The notes beneath the pieces are model-generated. The model ran no database searches and was not told where the DNA came from. It saw only the letters and a program-made list of their open reading frames with translations. The position numbers and the translations under genes are program-made. 64,000 bases of DNA from Streptomyces sp. NBC_01445 (GTDB taxonomy: Bacteria; Actinomycetota; Actinomycetes; Streptomycetales; Streptomycetaceae). Shown here piece after piece: positions 47,303 through 60,329 of this stretch. The DNA lies in the NCBI RefSeq assembly GCF_035918235.1, contig NZ_CP109485.1, positions 8,037,001 to 8,101,000 on the forward strand, given 5' to 3'. Each line of letters starts with the position of its first letter. The stretch's first letter is position 1.

Positions 47303-48589
47303 ATGAGCAAGATCCTTATCCGAGGTGCGAAGGTGCTCGGCGGCGAGCAGCAGGACGTCCTGATCGACGGCTCCGTCATCGAGGCGGTCGGCACCGGTCT
47401 GTCCGCCGAGGGCGCCCAGGTCGTCGAGGCCGGCGGCAAGGTGCTCCTGCCGGGTCTCGTCGACCTGCACACCCACCTGCGCGAGCCCGGCCGCGAGGAC
47501 TCCGAGACCGTCCTCACCGGTACCCAGGCGGCCGCCTCCGGTGGCTACACCGCCGTGTTCGCCATGGCCAACACCTTCCCGGTCGCCGACACCGCCGGCG
47601 TCGTCGAGCAGGTCTACCGGCTCGGCCAGGAGCACGGCTACTGCGACGTGCAGCCCATCGGCGCCGTCACCGTCGGCCTGGAGGGCAAGAAGCTCGCCGA
47701 GCTCGGCGCCATGCACGAGTCCGCCGCCGGCGTCACCGTCTTCTCCGACGACGGCAAGTGCGTCGACGACGCGGTGATCATGCGCCGCGCCCTGGAGTAC
47801 GTGAAGGCCTTCGGCGGCGTCGTCGCCCAGCACGCCCAGGAGCCCCGCCTCACCGAGGGCGCCCAGATGAACGAGGGCATCGTCTCGGCGGAGCTCGGGC
47901 TCGGCGGCTGGCCCGCCGTCGCCGAGGAGTCGATCATCGCCCGCGACGTACTGCTCGCCGAGCACGTCGGCTCCCGCGTGCACATCTGCCACCTGTCCAC
48001 GGCCGGTTCGGTCGAGATCGTGCGCTGGGCCAAGTCCCGCGGCATCGACGTCACCGCCGAGGTCACCCCGCACCACCTGCTCCTCACCGACGAGCTGGTC
48101 CGCTCGTACAACCCCGTCTACAAGGTCAACCCGCCGCTGCGCACCGAGCGCGACGTGATGGCCCTGCGCGAGGCGCTCGCCGACGGCACGATCGACATCG
48201 TCGCCACCGACCACGCCCCGCACCCGCACGAGGACAAGGACTGCGAGTGGGCCGCGGCCGCCATGGGCATGGTCGGGCTCGAGACCGCCCTGTCCGTCGT
48301 GCAGCAGACGATGGTCGAGACCGGGCTGCTCGACTGGGCCGACGTCGCCGACCGCATGTCCGTCAAGCCCGCGCAGATCGGCGGCGCCAAGGGCCACGGA
48401 CGGCCCGTCTCGGCAGGTGAGCCCGCGAACCTGGTCCTGGTCGACGCCGATTACCGTGGAGCCGTGGACCCCGCCGGCTTCGCCTCGCGCAGCCGCAACA
48501 CGCCCTACGAGGGGCGTGAGCTGCCCGGGCGCGTCACGCACACGTGGCTGCGGGGCAAGGCCACGCTCGTCGACGGGAAGCTCGCGTGA
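47303..48589 (+). CDS. pyrC: Dihydroorotase
   Basis: A 428-residue amidohydrolase (class I type) that cyclises carbamoyl aspartate to dihydroorotate. The zinc-binding DLHTHLREPG is at 54-63; VTPHHLLLTDE and IVATDHAPH supply other ligands and the catalytic Asp. The metal-bridging position, a carboxylated Lys in some classes, lies in VFSDDGKCV, suggesting an Asp-bridged class I enzyme. GTG of the next gene overlaps its stop. Confidence 0.97.
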   Translation: MSKILIRGAKVLGGEQQDVLIDGSVIEAVGTGLSAEGAQVVEAGGKVLLPGLVDLHTHLREPGREDSETVLTGTQAAASGGYTAVFAMANTFPVADTAGVVEQVYRLGQEHGYCDVQPIGAVTVGLEGKKLAELGAMHESAAGVTVFSDDGKCVDDAVIMRRALEYVKAFGGVVAQHAQEPRLTEGAQMNEGIVSAELGLGGWPAVAEESIIARDVLLAEHVGSRVHICHLSTAGSVEIVRWAKSRGIDVTAEVTPHHLLLTDELVRSYNPVYKVNPPLRTERDVMALREALADGTIDIVATDHAPHPHEDKDCEWAAAAMGMVGLETALSVVQQTMVETGLLDWADVADRMSVKPAQIGGAKGHGRPVSAGEPANLVLVDADYRGAVDPAGFASRSRNTPYEGRELPGRVTHTWLRGKATLVDGKLA

Positions 48590-49215
48590 CACGACTGACG
48601 CAACCACTGGCAGTGCTCGCCGCCGAACAGAAGTCGGCGGACGTGACGGACTGGCCCGACCGGATCGGCTGGATCGTCGGGCTGCTCCTCTTCATCGCGC
48701 TCGTCTACTGGCTGATGCGCCAGGGCTGGACGTGGCGCGGCACCCTCCAGGGCGACCTGCCGCCGCTCCCCACCGCGCCGTCCGCGCCCGGTCCGGCCAG
48801 ACTTGAACTGAGCGGCCGGTACCACGGCTCCACGACCGCGGGGCAGTGGCTCGACCGCATCGTGGCGCACGGCCTCGGCACCCGCAGCCGCGTCGAGCTC
48901 ACGCTCACGGACGCGGGTCTGGACGTCGTACGCCCCGGGGCCACGGACTTCTTCATCCCCGTCGCACAGCTGCGCGAGGCCCGGCTCGACAAGGGCATCG
49001 CCGGCAAGGTCCTCACGGAGGGCGGTCTCCTGATCGTCACCTGGGGGCACGGGGACAAGCTGATCGACTCCGGCTTCCGCTCCGACCACGCCGCGGAGCA
49101 GGCCGAGTGGGTCGAGACCCTCAACAACATGATCGACACGAGCAGCTCAAGCAGTACGAGCAGCTCAAGCAGCACGAACAGCACGACCATCACGACGGAA
49201 GGCACCGCACGATGA
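48586..49215 (+). CDS. Conserved pyr-operon membrane protein with Ser/Thr/Asn-rich tail
   Basis: A 209-residue protein between pyrC and carA, the place of Rv1382 in M. tuberculosis. It has one transmembrane helix (about 28-46, [19 protein letters not shown]), a proline-rich linker, then a cytoplasmic beta-rich domain ([21 protein letters not shown] ... [14 protein letters not shown] ... [19 protein letters not shown]) that looks PH-like. The last 30 residues are nearly all Ser, Thr and Asn, coded by an 18-bp tandem repeat. Its role in pyrimidine metabolism is unknown. GTG start overlaps the pyrC stop; the stop overlaps carA. Confidence 0.82.
   Translation: MTRLTQPLAVLAAEQKSADVTDWPDRIGWIVGLLLFIALVYWLMRQGWTWRGTLQGDLPPLPTAPSAPGPARLELSGRYHGSTTAGQWLDRIVAHGLGTRSRVELTLTDAGLDVVRPGATDFFIPVAQLREARLDKGIAGKVLTEGGLLIVTWGHGDKLIDSGFRSDHAAEQAEWVETLNNMIDTSSSSSTSSSSSTNSTTITTEGTAR
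49141..49185 (+). repeat. 18-bp tandem repeat encoding the Ser-rich tail
   Basis: AGCAGCTCAAGCAGTACG (49141-49158) is repeated as AGCAGCTCAAGCAGCACG (49159-49176), one mismatch, then a half copy to 49185. It encodes SSSSST units and is a likely slippage site. Confidence 0.85.
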
Positions 49216-50346
49216 CGACCTCCACCCGGGGAGCCGCCAACGCTCCCGCCGTACTCGTCCTGGAGGACGGCCGCATCTTCCGCGGCCGCGCCTACGGGGC
49301 CGTGGGGGAGACCTTCGGTGAGGCGGTGTTCAACACCGGCATGACCGGTTACCAGGAGACGCTGACCGACCCGTCGTACCACCGGCAGGTCGTCGTGATG
49401 ACCGCCCCGCACGTCGGCAACACCGGCGTGAACGACGAGGACCCCGAGTCGAAGCAGATCTGGGTCGCGGGCTACGTCGTGCGGGACCCCGCGCGCGTGC
49501 CCTCCAACTGGCGCTCCCAGCGCTCGCTCGACGAGGAGCTGCGCAAGCAGGGCGTCGTCGGCATCAGCGGCATCGACACCCGCGCCCTCACCCGCCACCT
49601 GCGCGAGCGCGGCGCCATGCGCGTCGGCATCTTCTCCGGCAACGCGCTGCCCGACGACGGCACGATGCTCGCCGAGGTGCGCCAGGCGCCCGAGATGAAG
49701 GGCGCGAACCTCGCCGCCGAGGTCGCCACCAAGGAGGCGTACGTCGTCCCCGCGATCGGTGCGAAGAAGTTCACCGTCGCCGCCGTCGACCTCGGCATCA
49801 AGGGCATGACACCGCACCGCATGGCCGAGCGCGGCATCGAGGTGCACGTGCTGCCCGCGACGGCCACGGCCGAGGACATCTACGCGGTCCGGCCCGACGG
49901 CGTGTTCTTCTCCAACGGCCCGGGCGACCCGGCCACCGCCGACGGCCCCGTCGCGGTCATGCGGGAGGTCCTCTCCCGTAAGACCCCGCTGTTCGGCATC
50001 TGCTTCGGAAACCAGATCCTCGGCCGCGCCCTCGGCTTCGGCACCTACAAGCTGAAGTACGGCCACCGCGGCATCAACCAGCCGGTGCAGGACCGCACGA
50101 CCGGCAAGGTCGAGGTCACCGCGCACAATCACGGATTCGCCGTCGACGCCCCGCTCGACAAGGTCTCCGACACCCCCTTCGGCCGCGCCGAGGTCTCCCA
50201 CGTCTGCCTGAACGACCAGGTCGTCGAGGGGCTCCACCTCCTCGACCAGCCGGCGTTCAGCGTCCAGTACCACCCCGAGGCAGCGGCGGGCCCGCACGAC
50301 GCGGCCTACCTGTTCGACCGCTTCGTAGAGCTCATGGAGGGCCAGC

Positions 50347-50354
<8 letters not shown>
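49212..50354 (+). CDS. carA: Carbamoyl phosphate synthetase, small (glutaminase) subunit
   Basis: A 380-residue class I amidotransferase that feeds ammonia to CarB. The N-terminal domain has the [18 protein letters not shown] motif; the nucleophile Cys is in [12 protein letters not shown] (the usual GICLGHQ varied), and His-Glu are in [11 protein letters not shown]. It overlaps the upstream gene by ATGA and carB by 8 bases, so the subunits are made in step. Confidence 0.97.
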
Positions 50355-53655
<3,301 letters not shown>

Positions 53656-53664
53656 CAGCCCACT

Positions 53665-53694
53665 GAGGGGGACATCGGAAACGGTGTCCCCCTC
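53665..53694 (+). terminator. Hairpin between carB and pyrD
   Basis: Arms GAGGGGGACA (53665-53674) and TGTCCCCCTC (53685-53694), 10-nt loop, between two genes of one operon. It may give partial termination or stabilise the upstream mRNA. Confidence 0.55.
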
Positions 53695-53712
53695 CGTGTG
53701 AGGACACCCACG

Positions 53713-54818
<1,106 letters not shown>

Positions 54819-54822
<4 letters not shown>

Positions 54823-55664
54823 CGGTTCTCGAACCCTTCGGCGCCCGCCTGCGCCGCGCCATGGACGAGCGCGGCCCCCTGTGCGTGGGCATCGACCCGC
54901 ACGCGGCGCTCCTGTCGGCCTGGGGCCTGAACGACGACATCGACGGCCTGGAGCGCTTCACGCGGACCTCGGTCGAGGCGCTCGCCGACACCGTCGCCGT
55001 CGTCAAGCCGCAGTCGGCGTTCTTCGAGCGCTTCGGCTCGCGCGGCGTCGCCGTCCTGGAGCGCGCCGTCGCGGACCTGCGCGCCGCCGGCACGCTGGTC
55101 GTCATGGACGCCAAGCGCGGCGACATCGGCTCCACCATGGCCGCGTACGCGGAGACCTTCCTGCACAAGGACTCCCCGCTCTTCTCGGACGCCCTCACCG
55201 TCTCGCCGTACCTCGGCTACGGGTCCCTGAAGCCGGCCGTCGACCTGGCCCGTGAGTCGGGCGCCGGGCTCTTCGTCCTCGCCCTGACCTCCAACCCGGA
55301 GGGCGGCGAGGTCCAGCACGCCGTACGCGCCGACGGGCGCAATGTGGGCGCGACGATGCTCGCCCACCTCTCCGAGGAGAACGCGGGCGAGACGCCCATG
55401 GGCTCCTTCGGCGCGGTCGTCGGCGCGACGCTCGGGGACCTGTCCTCGTACGACCTGGACATCAACGGTCCGCTCCTCGCCCCGGGCATCGGCGCCCAGG
55501 GCGCGACCCCGGCGGATCTGCCGGCCGTCTTCGGCGCGGCCGCGCGCAACGTCGTCCCGAACGTCAGCCGCGCCGTCCTGAAGGCGGGCCCCTCGGTCGC
55601 CGCCCTGCGTGATGCGTCGGTCCGCTTCGCCGACGAGGTCCGCGCGGCGGTCGCCGCCGGCTGA
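54819..55664 (+). CDS. pyrF: Orotidine 5'-phosphate decarboxylase (type 2)
   Basis: A 281-residue enzyme forming UMP from OMP. It is the long type 2 form found in actinobacteria; the catalytic Asp-Lys stretch is [11 protein letters not shown], with GIDPH near the start and the phosphate loop [19 protein letters not shown]. It is the last gene of the operon. The orotate phosphoribosyltransferase gene pyrE is not in this window. Confidence 0.96.
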
Positions 55665-55923
55665 CCCGATCGGGTAACGGAATCGCGGCTGTTCGAGGCG
55701 CTGAGAGGCGCCGCCGAGGTGCGAAAAGAGTCCTCGCGGGGGTCCGCGGGAGCCTCCTTGACCATTCCGTGATGTTTCAACGGGGCCTCGGGGAGGGGCT
55801 CGCACACGGATCCGGGCAGAAATCCGGGGCTATATGTCTGTAATGTCGGGCTCGACGGAGGCTGACCAGGACTTTTCGTCTGTTCTCGCTGACTCAGGCG
55901 GTCCTGGCCGCTAGTCTCCGTCG

Positions 55924-55963
55924 AGTGGGGGCACCTCCCACGCTCTCAAGGCAGTGGGGGAGA
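55924..55963. repeat. Short dispersed palindromic repeat, copy C (upstream of sIHF)
   Basis: AGTGGGGGCACCTCCCAC, CTCTCAAG, then GCAGTGGGGGAG. Contains CCCAC/GTGGG pairings. Its reverse complement aligns with copy B in relA and loosely with copy A. Confidence 0.5.
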
Positions 55964-55984
55964 AACGGGCGAGCGTATTGCTCG

Positions 55985-56020
55985 TTGCTCCCCAGGTGAG
56001 GGGCGACTAGGTTCCTCACC
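55985..56020 (+). promoter_or_regulatory. sIHF promoter with inverted repeat flanking the -10
   Basis: TTGCTC (55985-55990), 17-nt spacer, TAGGTT (56008-56013). GGTGAGG (55995-56001) and CCTCACC (56014-56020) form an inverted repeat embracing the -10. The half sites GGTGA and TCACC resemble those of BldD (AGTGA/TCACC) with a 16-nt gap. Confidence 0.5.
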
Positions 56021-56060
56021 GGTCCGTATCCGACAGTTCGACATCCGAGGTGACGTAGGC

Positions 56061-56384
56061 GTGGCTCTTCCGCCCCTTACCCCTGAACAGCGCGCAGCCG
56101 CGCTCGAAAAGGCCGCCGCGGCTCGCCGGGAGCGGGCCGAGGTCAAGAATCGACTCAAGCACTCCGGCGCCTCCTTGCACGAGGTCATCAAGCAGGGTCA
56201 GGAGAACGACGTCATCGGCAAGATGAAGGTCTCCGCCCTTCTCGAGTCTCTCCCCGGCGTGGGCAAGGTCCGTGCCAAGCAGATCATGGAGCGGCTCGGA
56301 ATTTCCGAGAGCCGCCGCGTGCGTGGACTCGGTTCCAACCAGATCGCGTCCCTGGAGCGCGAGTTCGGCAGCACCGGCGCCTAG
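56061..56384 (+). CDS. sihf: Streptomycete integration host factor (sIHF)
   Basis: A 107-residue basic nucleoid protein that binds and bends DNA without sequence specificity and stimulates topoisomerase; its loss affects sporulation and antibiotics in S. coelicolor. A long N-terminal helix ([29 protein letters not shown]) precedes a helix-two-turn-helix core ([21 protein letters not shown]). It is the counterpart of mycobacterial mIHF, also next to gmk. GTG start. A short hairpin follows it. Confidence 0.96.
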   Translation: MALPPLTPEQRAAALEKAAAARRERAEVKNRLKHSGASLHEVIKQGQENDVIGKMKVSALLESLPGVGKVRAKQIMERLGISESRRVRGLGSNQIASLEREFGSTGA

Positions 56385-56391
56385 TCCTCCG

Positions 56392-56415
56392 TGCCCGGAC
56401 CGACTGGTCCGGGCA
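56392..56415 (+). terminator. sIHF terminator/attenuator
   Basis: Arms TGCCCGGACC (56392-56401) and GGTCCGGGCA (56406-56415) with a GACT loop, between sIHF and gmk. Confidence 0.7.
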
Positions 56416-56442
56416 TGCGGGGATAGCTGGAATAATCGCTGC

Positions 56443-57000
56443 ATGAGTGAACGTCCGCGGCTGACCGTGCTCTCCGGCCCCTCCGGGGTCGGCAAGAGCA
56501 CGGTCGTCGCTCATATGCGCAAGGAACACCCCGAGGTCTGGCTGTCGGTTTCGGCCACCACCCGCAAGCCGCGCCCCGGCGAGAAGCACGGTGTCCACTA
56601 CTTCTTCGTCACCGACGAGGAAATGGACAAGCTGATCGCCAACGGCGAGCTGCTGGAGTGGGCCGAGTTCGCGGGCAACCGGTACGGCACCCCGCGCCGG
56701 GCCGTCCTGGACCGTCTCGAGTCGGGCGAACCCGTCCTCCTCGAGATCGATCTCCAGGGCGCCAGACTCGTCCGCGAGTCGATGCCCGAGGCGCAGCTGG
56801 TCTTCCTCGCCCCGCCGAGCTGGGAGGAGCTGGTCCGCCGGCTCACCGGCCGGGGGACCGAGGCCCCCGAGGTGATCGAGCGCAGACTCGCGGCAGCCAA
56901 GGTCGAACTCGCAGCCGAAGCGGAGTTCGATACGACCCTGGTCAACACCTCCGTCGAAGACGTGGCCCGTGAGCTGCTAGCCTTGATGAGAGTTGTTTGA
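56443..57000 (+). CDS. gmk: Guanylate kinase
   Basis: A 185-residue enzyme converting GMP to GDP with ATP. P-loop GPSGVGKS (12-19), the GMP-binding [11 protein letters not shown] and the YGTPR motif are clear. The start is uncertain: ATG 56443 has only a weak ribosome-binding site; streptomycete homologues often carry a few more N-terminal residues. It heads a group with rpoZ and coaBC. Confidence 0.95.
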   Translation: MSERPRLTVLSGPSGVGKSTVVAHMRKEHPEVWLSVSATTRKPRPGEKHGVHYFFVTDEEMDKLIANGELLEWAEFAGNRYGTPRRAVLDRLESGEPVLLEIDLQGARLVRESMPEAQLVFLAPPSWEELVRRLTGRGTEAPEVIERRLAAAKVELAAEAEFDTTLVNTSVEDVARELLALMRVV

Positions 57001-57091
57001 TCTTCGATCTATTTGTGATCTCGAATTCCGCCGGAGCAATCCCGCGTTTCCTTGATCACATGTGATCTTCAATCCCATCGGAAGGCAGAGA

Positions 57092-57364
57092 GTGTCCTCT
57101 TCCATTACCGCGCCCGAGGGCATCATCAACCCGCCGATTGATGAGCTGCTCGAGGCGACCGACTCGAAGTACAGCCTCGTGATCTACGCCGCCAAGCGCG
57201 CGCGTCAGATCAACGCGTACTACTCGCAGCTCGGTGAGGGCCTGCTCGAGTACGTCGGCCCGCTGGTGGACACCCACGTCCACGAGAAGCCGCTCTCGAT
57301 CGCGCTCCGCGAGATCAACGCGGGGCTGCTGACGTCCGAGGCCATCGAGGGTCCGGCTCAGTAA
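57092..57364 (+). CDS. rpoZ: RNA polymerase omega subunit
   Basis: A 90-residue subunit that helps assemble beta-prime; in Streptomyces it is needed for normal development. Sequence: [37 protein letters not shown] with the conserved [16 protein letters not shown] helix. The GTG at 57092 has GGAAGG 6 nt upstream and gives the usual 90-residue form. gmk-rpoZ order is conserved. Confidence 0.97.
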   Translation: MSSSITAPEGIINPPIDELLEATDSKYSLVIYAAKRARQINAYYSQLGEGLLEYVGPLVDTHVHEKPLSIALREINAGLLTSEAIEGPAQ

Positions 57365-57382
57365 GCAATCAGTTTTTCTTGG

Positions 57383-57417
57383 CCACAGGCCCGGCAGCGC
57401 GACTGTCGGGCCTGTGG
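57383..57417 (+). terminator. Hairpin after rpoZ
   Basis: Arms CCACAGGCCCG (57383-57393) and CGGGCCTGTGG (57407-57417), 13-nt loop, between rpoZ and coaBC. A T-rich stretch lies before, not after, the stem. Confidence 0.65.
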
Positions 57418-57495
57418 TGTGTCATGGAGTCGTACGGGTCCGAGGGAGTCGTACGTTCCCGAGTACGGGAATCCGAGTGCGGGGAGGCACGGACG

Positions 57496-58746
57496 GTGGA
57501 CAAGCCCAAGGTCGTTCTGGGGGTCAGCGGCGGAATCGCCGCCTACAAGGCGTGCGAGCTCCTGCGCCGGCTGACCGAGTCCGGGCACGACGTACGCGTC
57601 GTGCCGACGGAGTCCGCCCTGCACTTCGTGGGGGAGGCGACCTGGTCGGCGCTGTCCGGCAACCCCGTCTCGACCGAGGTCTGGGAGTCCGTCCACGAGG
57701 TCCCGCACGTGCGCATCGGCCAGCACGCCGACCTGGTGATCGTCGCGCCCGCGACCGCCGACATGCTCGCCAAGGCCGCGCACGGCCTCGCCGACGACCT
57801 CCTCACGAACACACTCCTGACCGCCCGCTGTCCGGTCGTCTTCGCCCCCGCCATGCATACGGAGATGTGGGAGCATCCGGCGACGCGGGAGAACGTGGCC
57901 ACGCTCCGCCGCCGCGGCGCCCTCGTCATCGAGCCCGCTGTCGGCCGCCTCACCGGCGTCGACACCGGCAAGGGCCGCTTCCCCGACCCGGTGGAGATCT
58001 TCGAATTCGCCCGTCGGGTCCTCGCGCGCGGCGATCTGGCGACCACCCAGGACCTCGCCGGACGGCACGTCGTCATCAGTGCAGGCGGCACCCGCGAGCC
58101 CCTCGACCCGGTCCGCTTCCTCGGCAACCGCTCCTCGGGCAAGCAGGGCTACGCCCTCGCCCGCACGGCGGTCGCCCGCGGCGCCCGCGTCACCCTCCTC
58201 GCGGCGAACGCGACGCTGCCCGACCCGGCCGGCGTCGACGTCGTCCACATAGGGACGGCAGTAGAGCTGCGCGAGGCCGTCCTCGAGGCGGCGCCGGAGG
58301 CGGACGTGGTGGTCATGGCGGCAGCCGTGGCCGACTTCCGCCCCGAGACGTACGCCACAGGGAAGATCAAGAAGAAGGACGGGCAGGAGCCGGAGCCCAT
58401 CGTCCTGGTCCGTAACCCGGACATCCTCGCCGAGCTCTCGGCGGACCGGCCGCGCCCCGGGCAGATCGTCGTCGGCTTCGCCGCGGAGACGGACGACGTC
58501 CTCGCCAACGGCCGCAAGAAACTGGCCCGCAAGGGCTGTGACCTGCTCGTGGTCAACGAGGTGGGGGAGCGCAAGACCTTCGGCTCCGAGGAGAACGAGG
58601 CCGTTCTGCTCGGCGCGGACGGCAGCGAGACCCCGGTCCCGCACGGTCCGAAGGAAGTGCTCTCCGACACGATCTGGGACGCGGTCGCCCGGCTGCTGCC
58701 CATCGGCGACGAGCGGGCCGTGGAGCGGATCTACGACGGCGAGTGA
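57496..58746 (+). CDS. coaBC: Bifunctional phosphopantothenoylcysteine decarboxylase/phosphopantothenate-cysteine ligase
   Basis: A 416-residue coenzyme A biosynthesis enzyme. The N-terminal flavoprotein half (CoaC) has VLGVSGGIAAYKACELLRRL, the active-site His region VPHVRIGQHAD and the PAMHTEMW loop (PAMN in most homologues; here His replaces Asn). The C-terminal ligase half (CoaB) has AGGTREPLDPVRFLGNRSSGKQGYALA and the IKKKDG lysine motif. The GTG at 57496 has GGGGAGG 9 nt upstream and is preferred over earlier starts. Confidence 0.95.
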   Translation: MDKPKVVLGVSGGIAAYKACELLRRLTESGHDVRVVPTESALHFVGEATWSALSGNPVSTEVWESVHEVPHVRIGQHADLVIVAPATADMLAKAAHGLADDLLTNTLLTARCPVVFAPAMHTEMWEHPATRENVATLRRRGALVIEPAVGRLTGVDTGKGRFPDPVEIFEFARRVLARGDLATTQDLAGRHVVISAGGTREPLDPVRFLGNRSSGKQGYALARTAVARGARVTLLAANATLPDPAGVDVVHIGTAVELREAVLEAAPEADVVVMAAAVADFRPETYATGKIKKKDGQEPEPIVLVRNPDILAELSADRPRPGQIVVGFAAETDDVLANGRKKLARKGCDLLVVNEVGERKTFGSEENEAVLLGADGSETPVPHGPKEVLSDTIWDAVARLLPIGDERAVERIYDGE

Positions 58747-58791
58747 ATGCCGCTTTCGCTCCAGCGGAGGTCCCGAACCGCACGAAGCGCT

Positions 58792-58995
58792 TACAATTCG
58801 GACACGTTCGCCTCTTCCTAAGAGCGATCGTCGTACCGCAGAATGCAGTGCCGCTGGTCACAGCGCTCCCAAGTGGCGAGACGCGTGGTCCGACGGCCGA
58901 GAGTGACCGATAAACTGGTCACGGACGACGCCGGGCGCAGCCCCCGGCCGTCCGCAAATGATCAGCCAGCAGCCGCTGCAACCACAGGGAGCGTT
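58792..58995 (+). promoter_or_regulatory. metK leader with candidate -10 and alternative pairing elements
   Basis: A good -10, TACAAT (58792-58797), would give a leader near 195 nt. CTGGTCAC occurs twice (58854-58861 and 58915-58922) and GTGACC once between them (58903-58908), so the middle element can pair with either copy but not both. I see no T-run terminator or match to a SAM riboswitch core. Confidence 0.35.
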
Positions 58996-60204
58996 GTGTC
59001 CCGTCGCCTGTTCACCTCGGAGTCCGTGACCGAGGGTCACCCCGACAAGATCGCTGACCAGATCAGCGACACCATTCTTGACGCGCTTCTGCGGGAGGAC
59101 CCGACCTCCCGGGTCGCCGTGGAGACGCTCATCACCACGGGCCTCGTGCACGTCGCCGGTGAGGTCACGACCAAGGCGTACGCGCCGATCGCGCAGCTCG
59201 TGCGCGACAAGATCCTCGAGATCGGCTACGACTCCTCGAAGAAGGGCTTCGACGGCGCCTCCTGCGGCGTGTCGGTGTCCATCGGCTCGCAGTCCCCCGA
59301 CATCGCCCAGGGCGTCGACACGGCGTACGAGTCGCGTGTCGAGGGTGACGAGGACGAGCTCGACAAGCAGGGCGCGGGCGACCAGGGCCTGATGTTCGGC
59401 TACGCGTGCGACGAGACGCCCGAGCTGATGCCGCTCCCGATCCACCTCGCGCACCGCCTCTCGCGGCGCCTGTCCGAGGTTCGCAAGAACGGGACGATCC
59501 CGTACCTGCGCCCCGACGGCAAGACCCAGGTCACCATCGAGTACGACGGCGACAAGGCGGTCCGCCTCGACACGGTCGTGGTCTCCTCCCAGCACGCGTC
59601 GGACATCGACCTCGAGTCGCTGCTCGCCCCCGACATCCGCGAGTTCGTCGTGGAGCACGTCCTGAGCCAGCTCATCGAGGACGGCATCAAGCTGGACACC
59701 GAGGGCTACCGCCTTCTGGTGAACCCGACCGGCCGCTTCGAGATCGGCGGCCCGATGGGCGACGCCGGCCTCACCGGCCGCAAGATCATCATTGACACGT
59801 ACGGCGGAATGGCCCGCCACGGCGGCGGCGCCTTCTCCGGCAAGGACCCGTCGAAGGTCGACCGCTCCGCCGCGTACGCGATGCGCTGGGTCGCCAAGAA
59901 CGTCGTCGCGGCCGGACTCGCCTCGCGCTGCGAGGTCCAGGTCGCGTACGCGATCGGCAAGGCCGAGCCCGTCGGCCTGTTCGTCGAGACCTTCGGCACG
60001 GCGACGGTGGACACGGACAGGATCGAGCAGGCGATCACCGAGGTCTTCGACCTCCGCCCCGCCGCGATCATCCGCGACCTCGACCTGCTGCGCCCGATCT
60101 ACGCGCAGACCGCCGCGTACGGCCACTTCGGCCGCGAGCTTCCCGACTTCACGTGGGAGCGCACGGACCGCGTGGACGCGCTGCGCAAGGCCGCGGGCCT
60201 CTAA
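58996..60204 (+). CDS. metK: S-adenosylmethionine synthetase
   Basis: A 402-residue enzyme making SAM from methionine and ATP; extra SAM stimulates antibiotic production in streptomycetes. Three-domain fold with [18 protein letters not shown], the [15 protein letters not shown] motif (ATP site), the P-loop-like [19 protein letters not shown] and the DLRP end. GTG at 58996 with AGGGAG upstream gives the 402-residue form usual in Streptomyces. Confidence 0.98.
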   Translation: MSRRLFTSESVTEGHPDKIADQISDTILDALLREDPTSRVAVETLITTGLVHVAGEVTTKAYAPIAQLVRDKILEIGYDSSKKGFDGASCGVSVSIGSQSPDIAQGVDTAYESRVEGDEDELDKQGAGDQGLMFGYACDETPELMPLPIHLAHRLSRRLSEVRKNGTIPYLRPDGKTQVTIEYDGDKAVRLDTVVVSSQHASDIDLESLLAPDIREFVVEHVLSQLIEDGIKLDTEGYRLLVNPTGRFEIGGPMGDAGLTGRKIIIDTYGGMARHGGGAFSGKDPSKVDRSAAYAMRWVAKNVVAAGLASRCEVQVAYAIGKAEPVGLFVETFGTATVDTDRIEQAITEVFDLRPAAIIRDLDLLRPIYAQTAAYGHFGRELPDFTWERTDRVDALRKAAGL

Positions 60205-60238
60205 GCGGGACCCCGCGGCGGACGACGCCTGTACGTGA

Positions 60239-60269
60239 ACGGCCCCGGACCGGTTCGGTCCGGGGCCGT
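60239..60269 (+). terminator. metK terminator
   Basis: Arms ACGGCCCCGGACC (60239-60251) and GGTCCGGGGCCGT (60257-60269) with a GGTTC loop: a perfect 13-bp stem. Confidence 0.85.
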
Positions 60270-60299
60270 CGCGCGTCCTCGCCCCCGTCGCGGCGGCCG

Positions 60300-60322
60300 G
60301 TGTCAGTGCGGTCTGGTAGGAA
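60300..60322 (+). promoter_or_regulatory. Near-match DNA-damage (RecA-NDp/PafBC-type) promoter of priA
   Basis: GTGTCAGTG (60300-60308), 8 nt, TAGGAA (60317-60322). It differs from tTGTCRgtg-N8-TAnnnT in the first base and the last -10 base, but keeps the core and exact spacing. The GTG start is 7 nt past the -10 box, the same leaderless geometry as rarA. Confidence 0.55.
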
Positions 60323-60329
60323 TTTGGCT

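Larger units (their letters stand above)
55665..56060. other. 396-nt gap pyrF-sIHF containing a large stem-loop and the sIHF promoter
   Basis: No gene is visible. A long hairpin has outer arms CTCGACGGAG (55851-55860) and CTCCGTCGAG (55916-55925) and inner arms CCAGGAC (55866-55872) and GTCCTGG (55901-55907). It abuts a dispersed palindromic repeat (55924-55963). The sIHF promoter is at 55985-56013. There is no convincing pyrF terminator apart from the large hairpin. Confidence 0.5.

Noticed and set aside
58747-58995. SAM riboswitch upstream of metK
   Set aside because: I looked for SAM-I/IV-like conserved cores and found none; only simple repeats are present.
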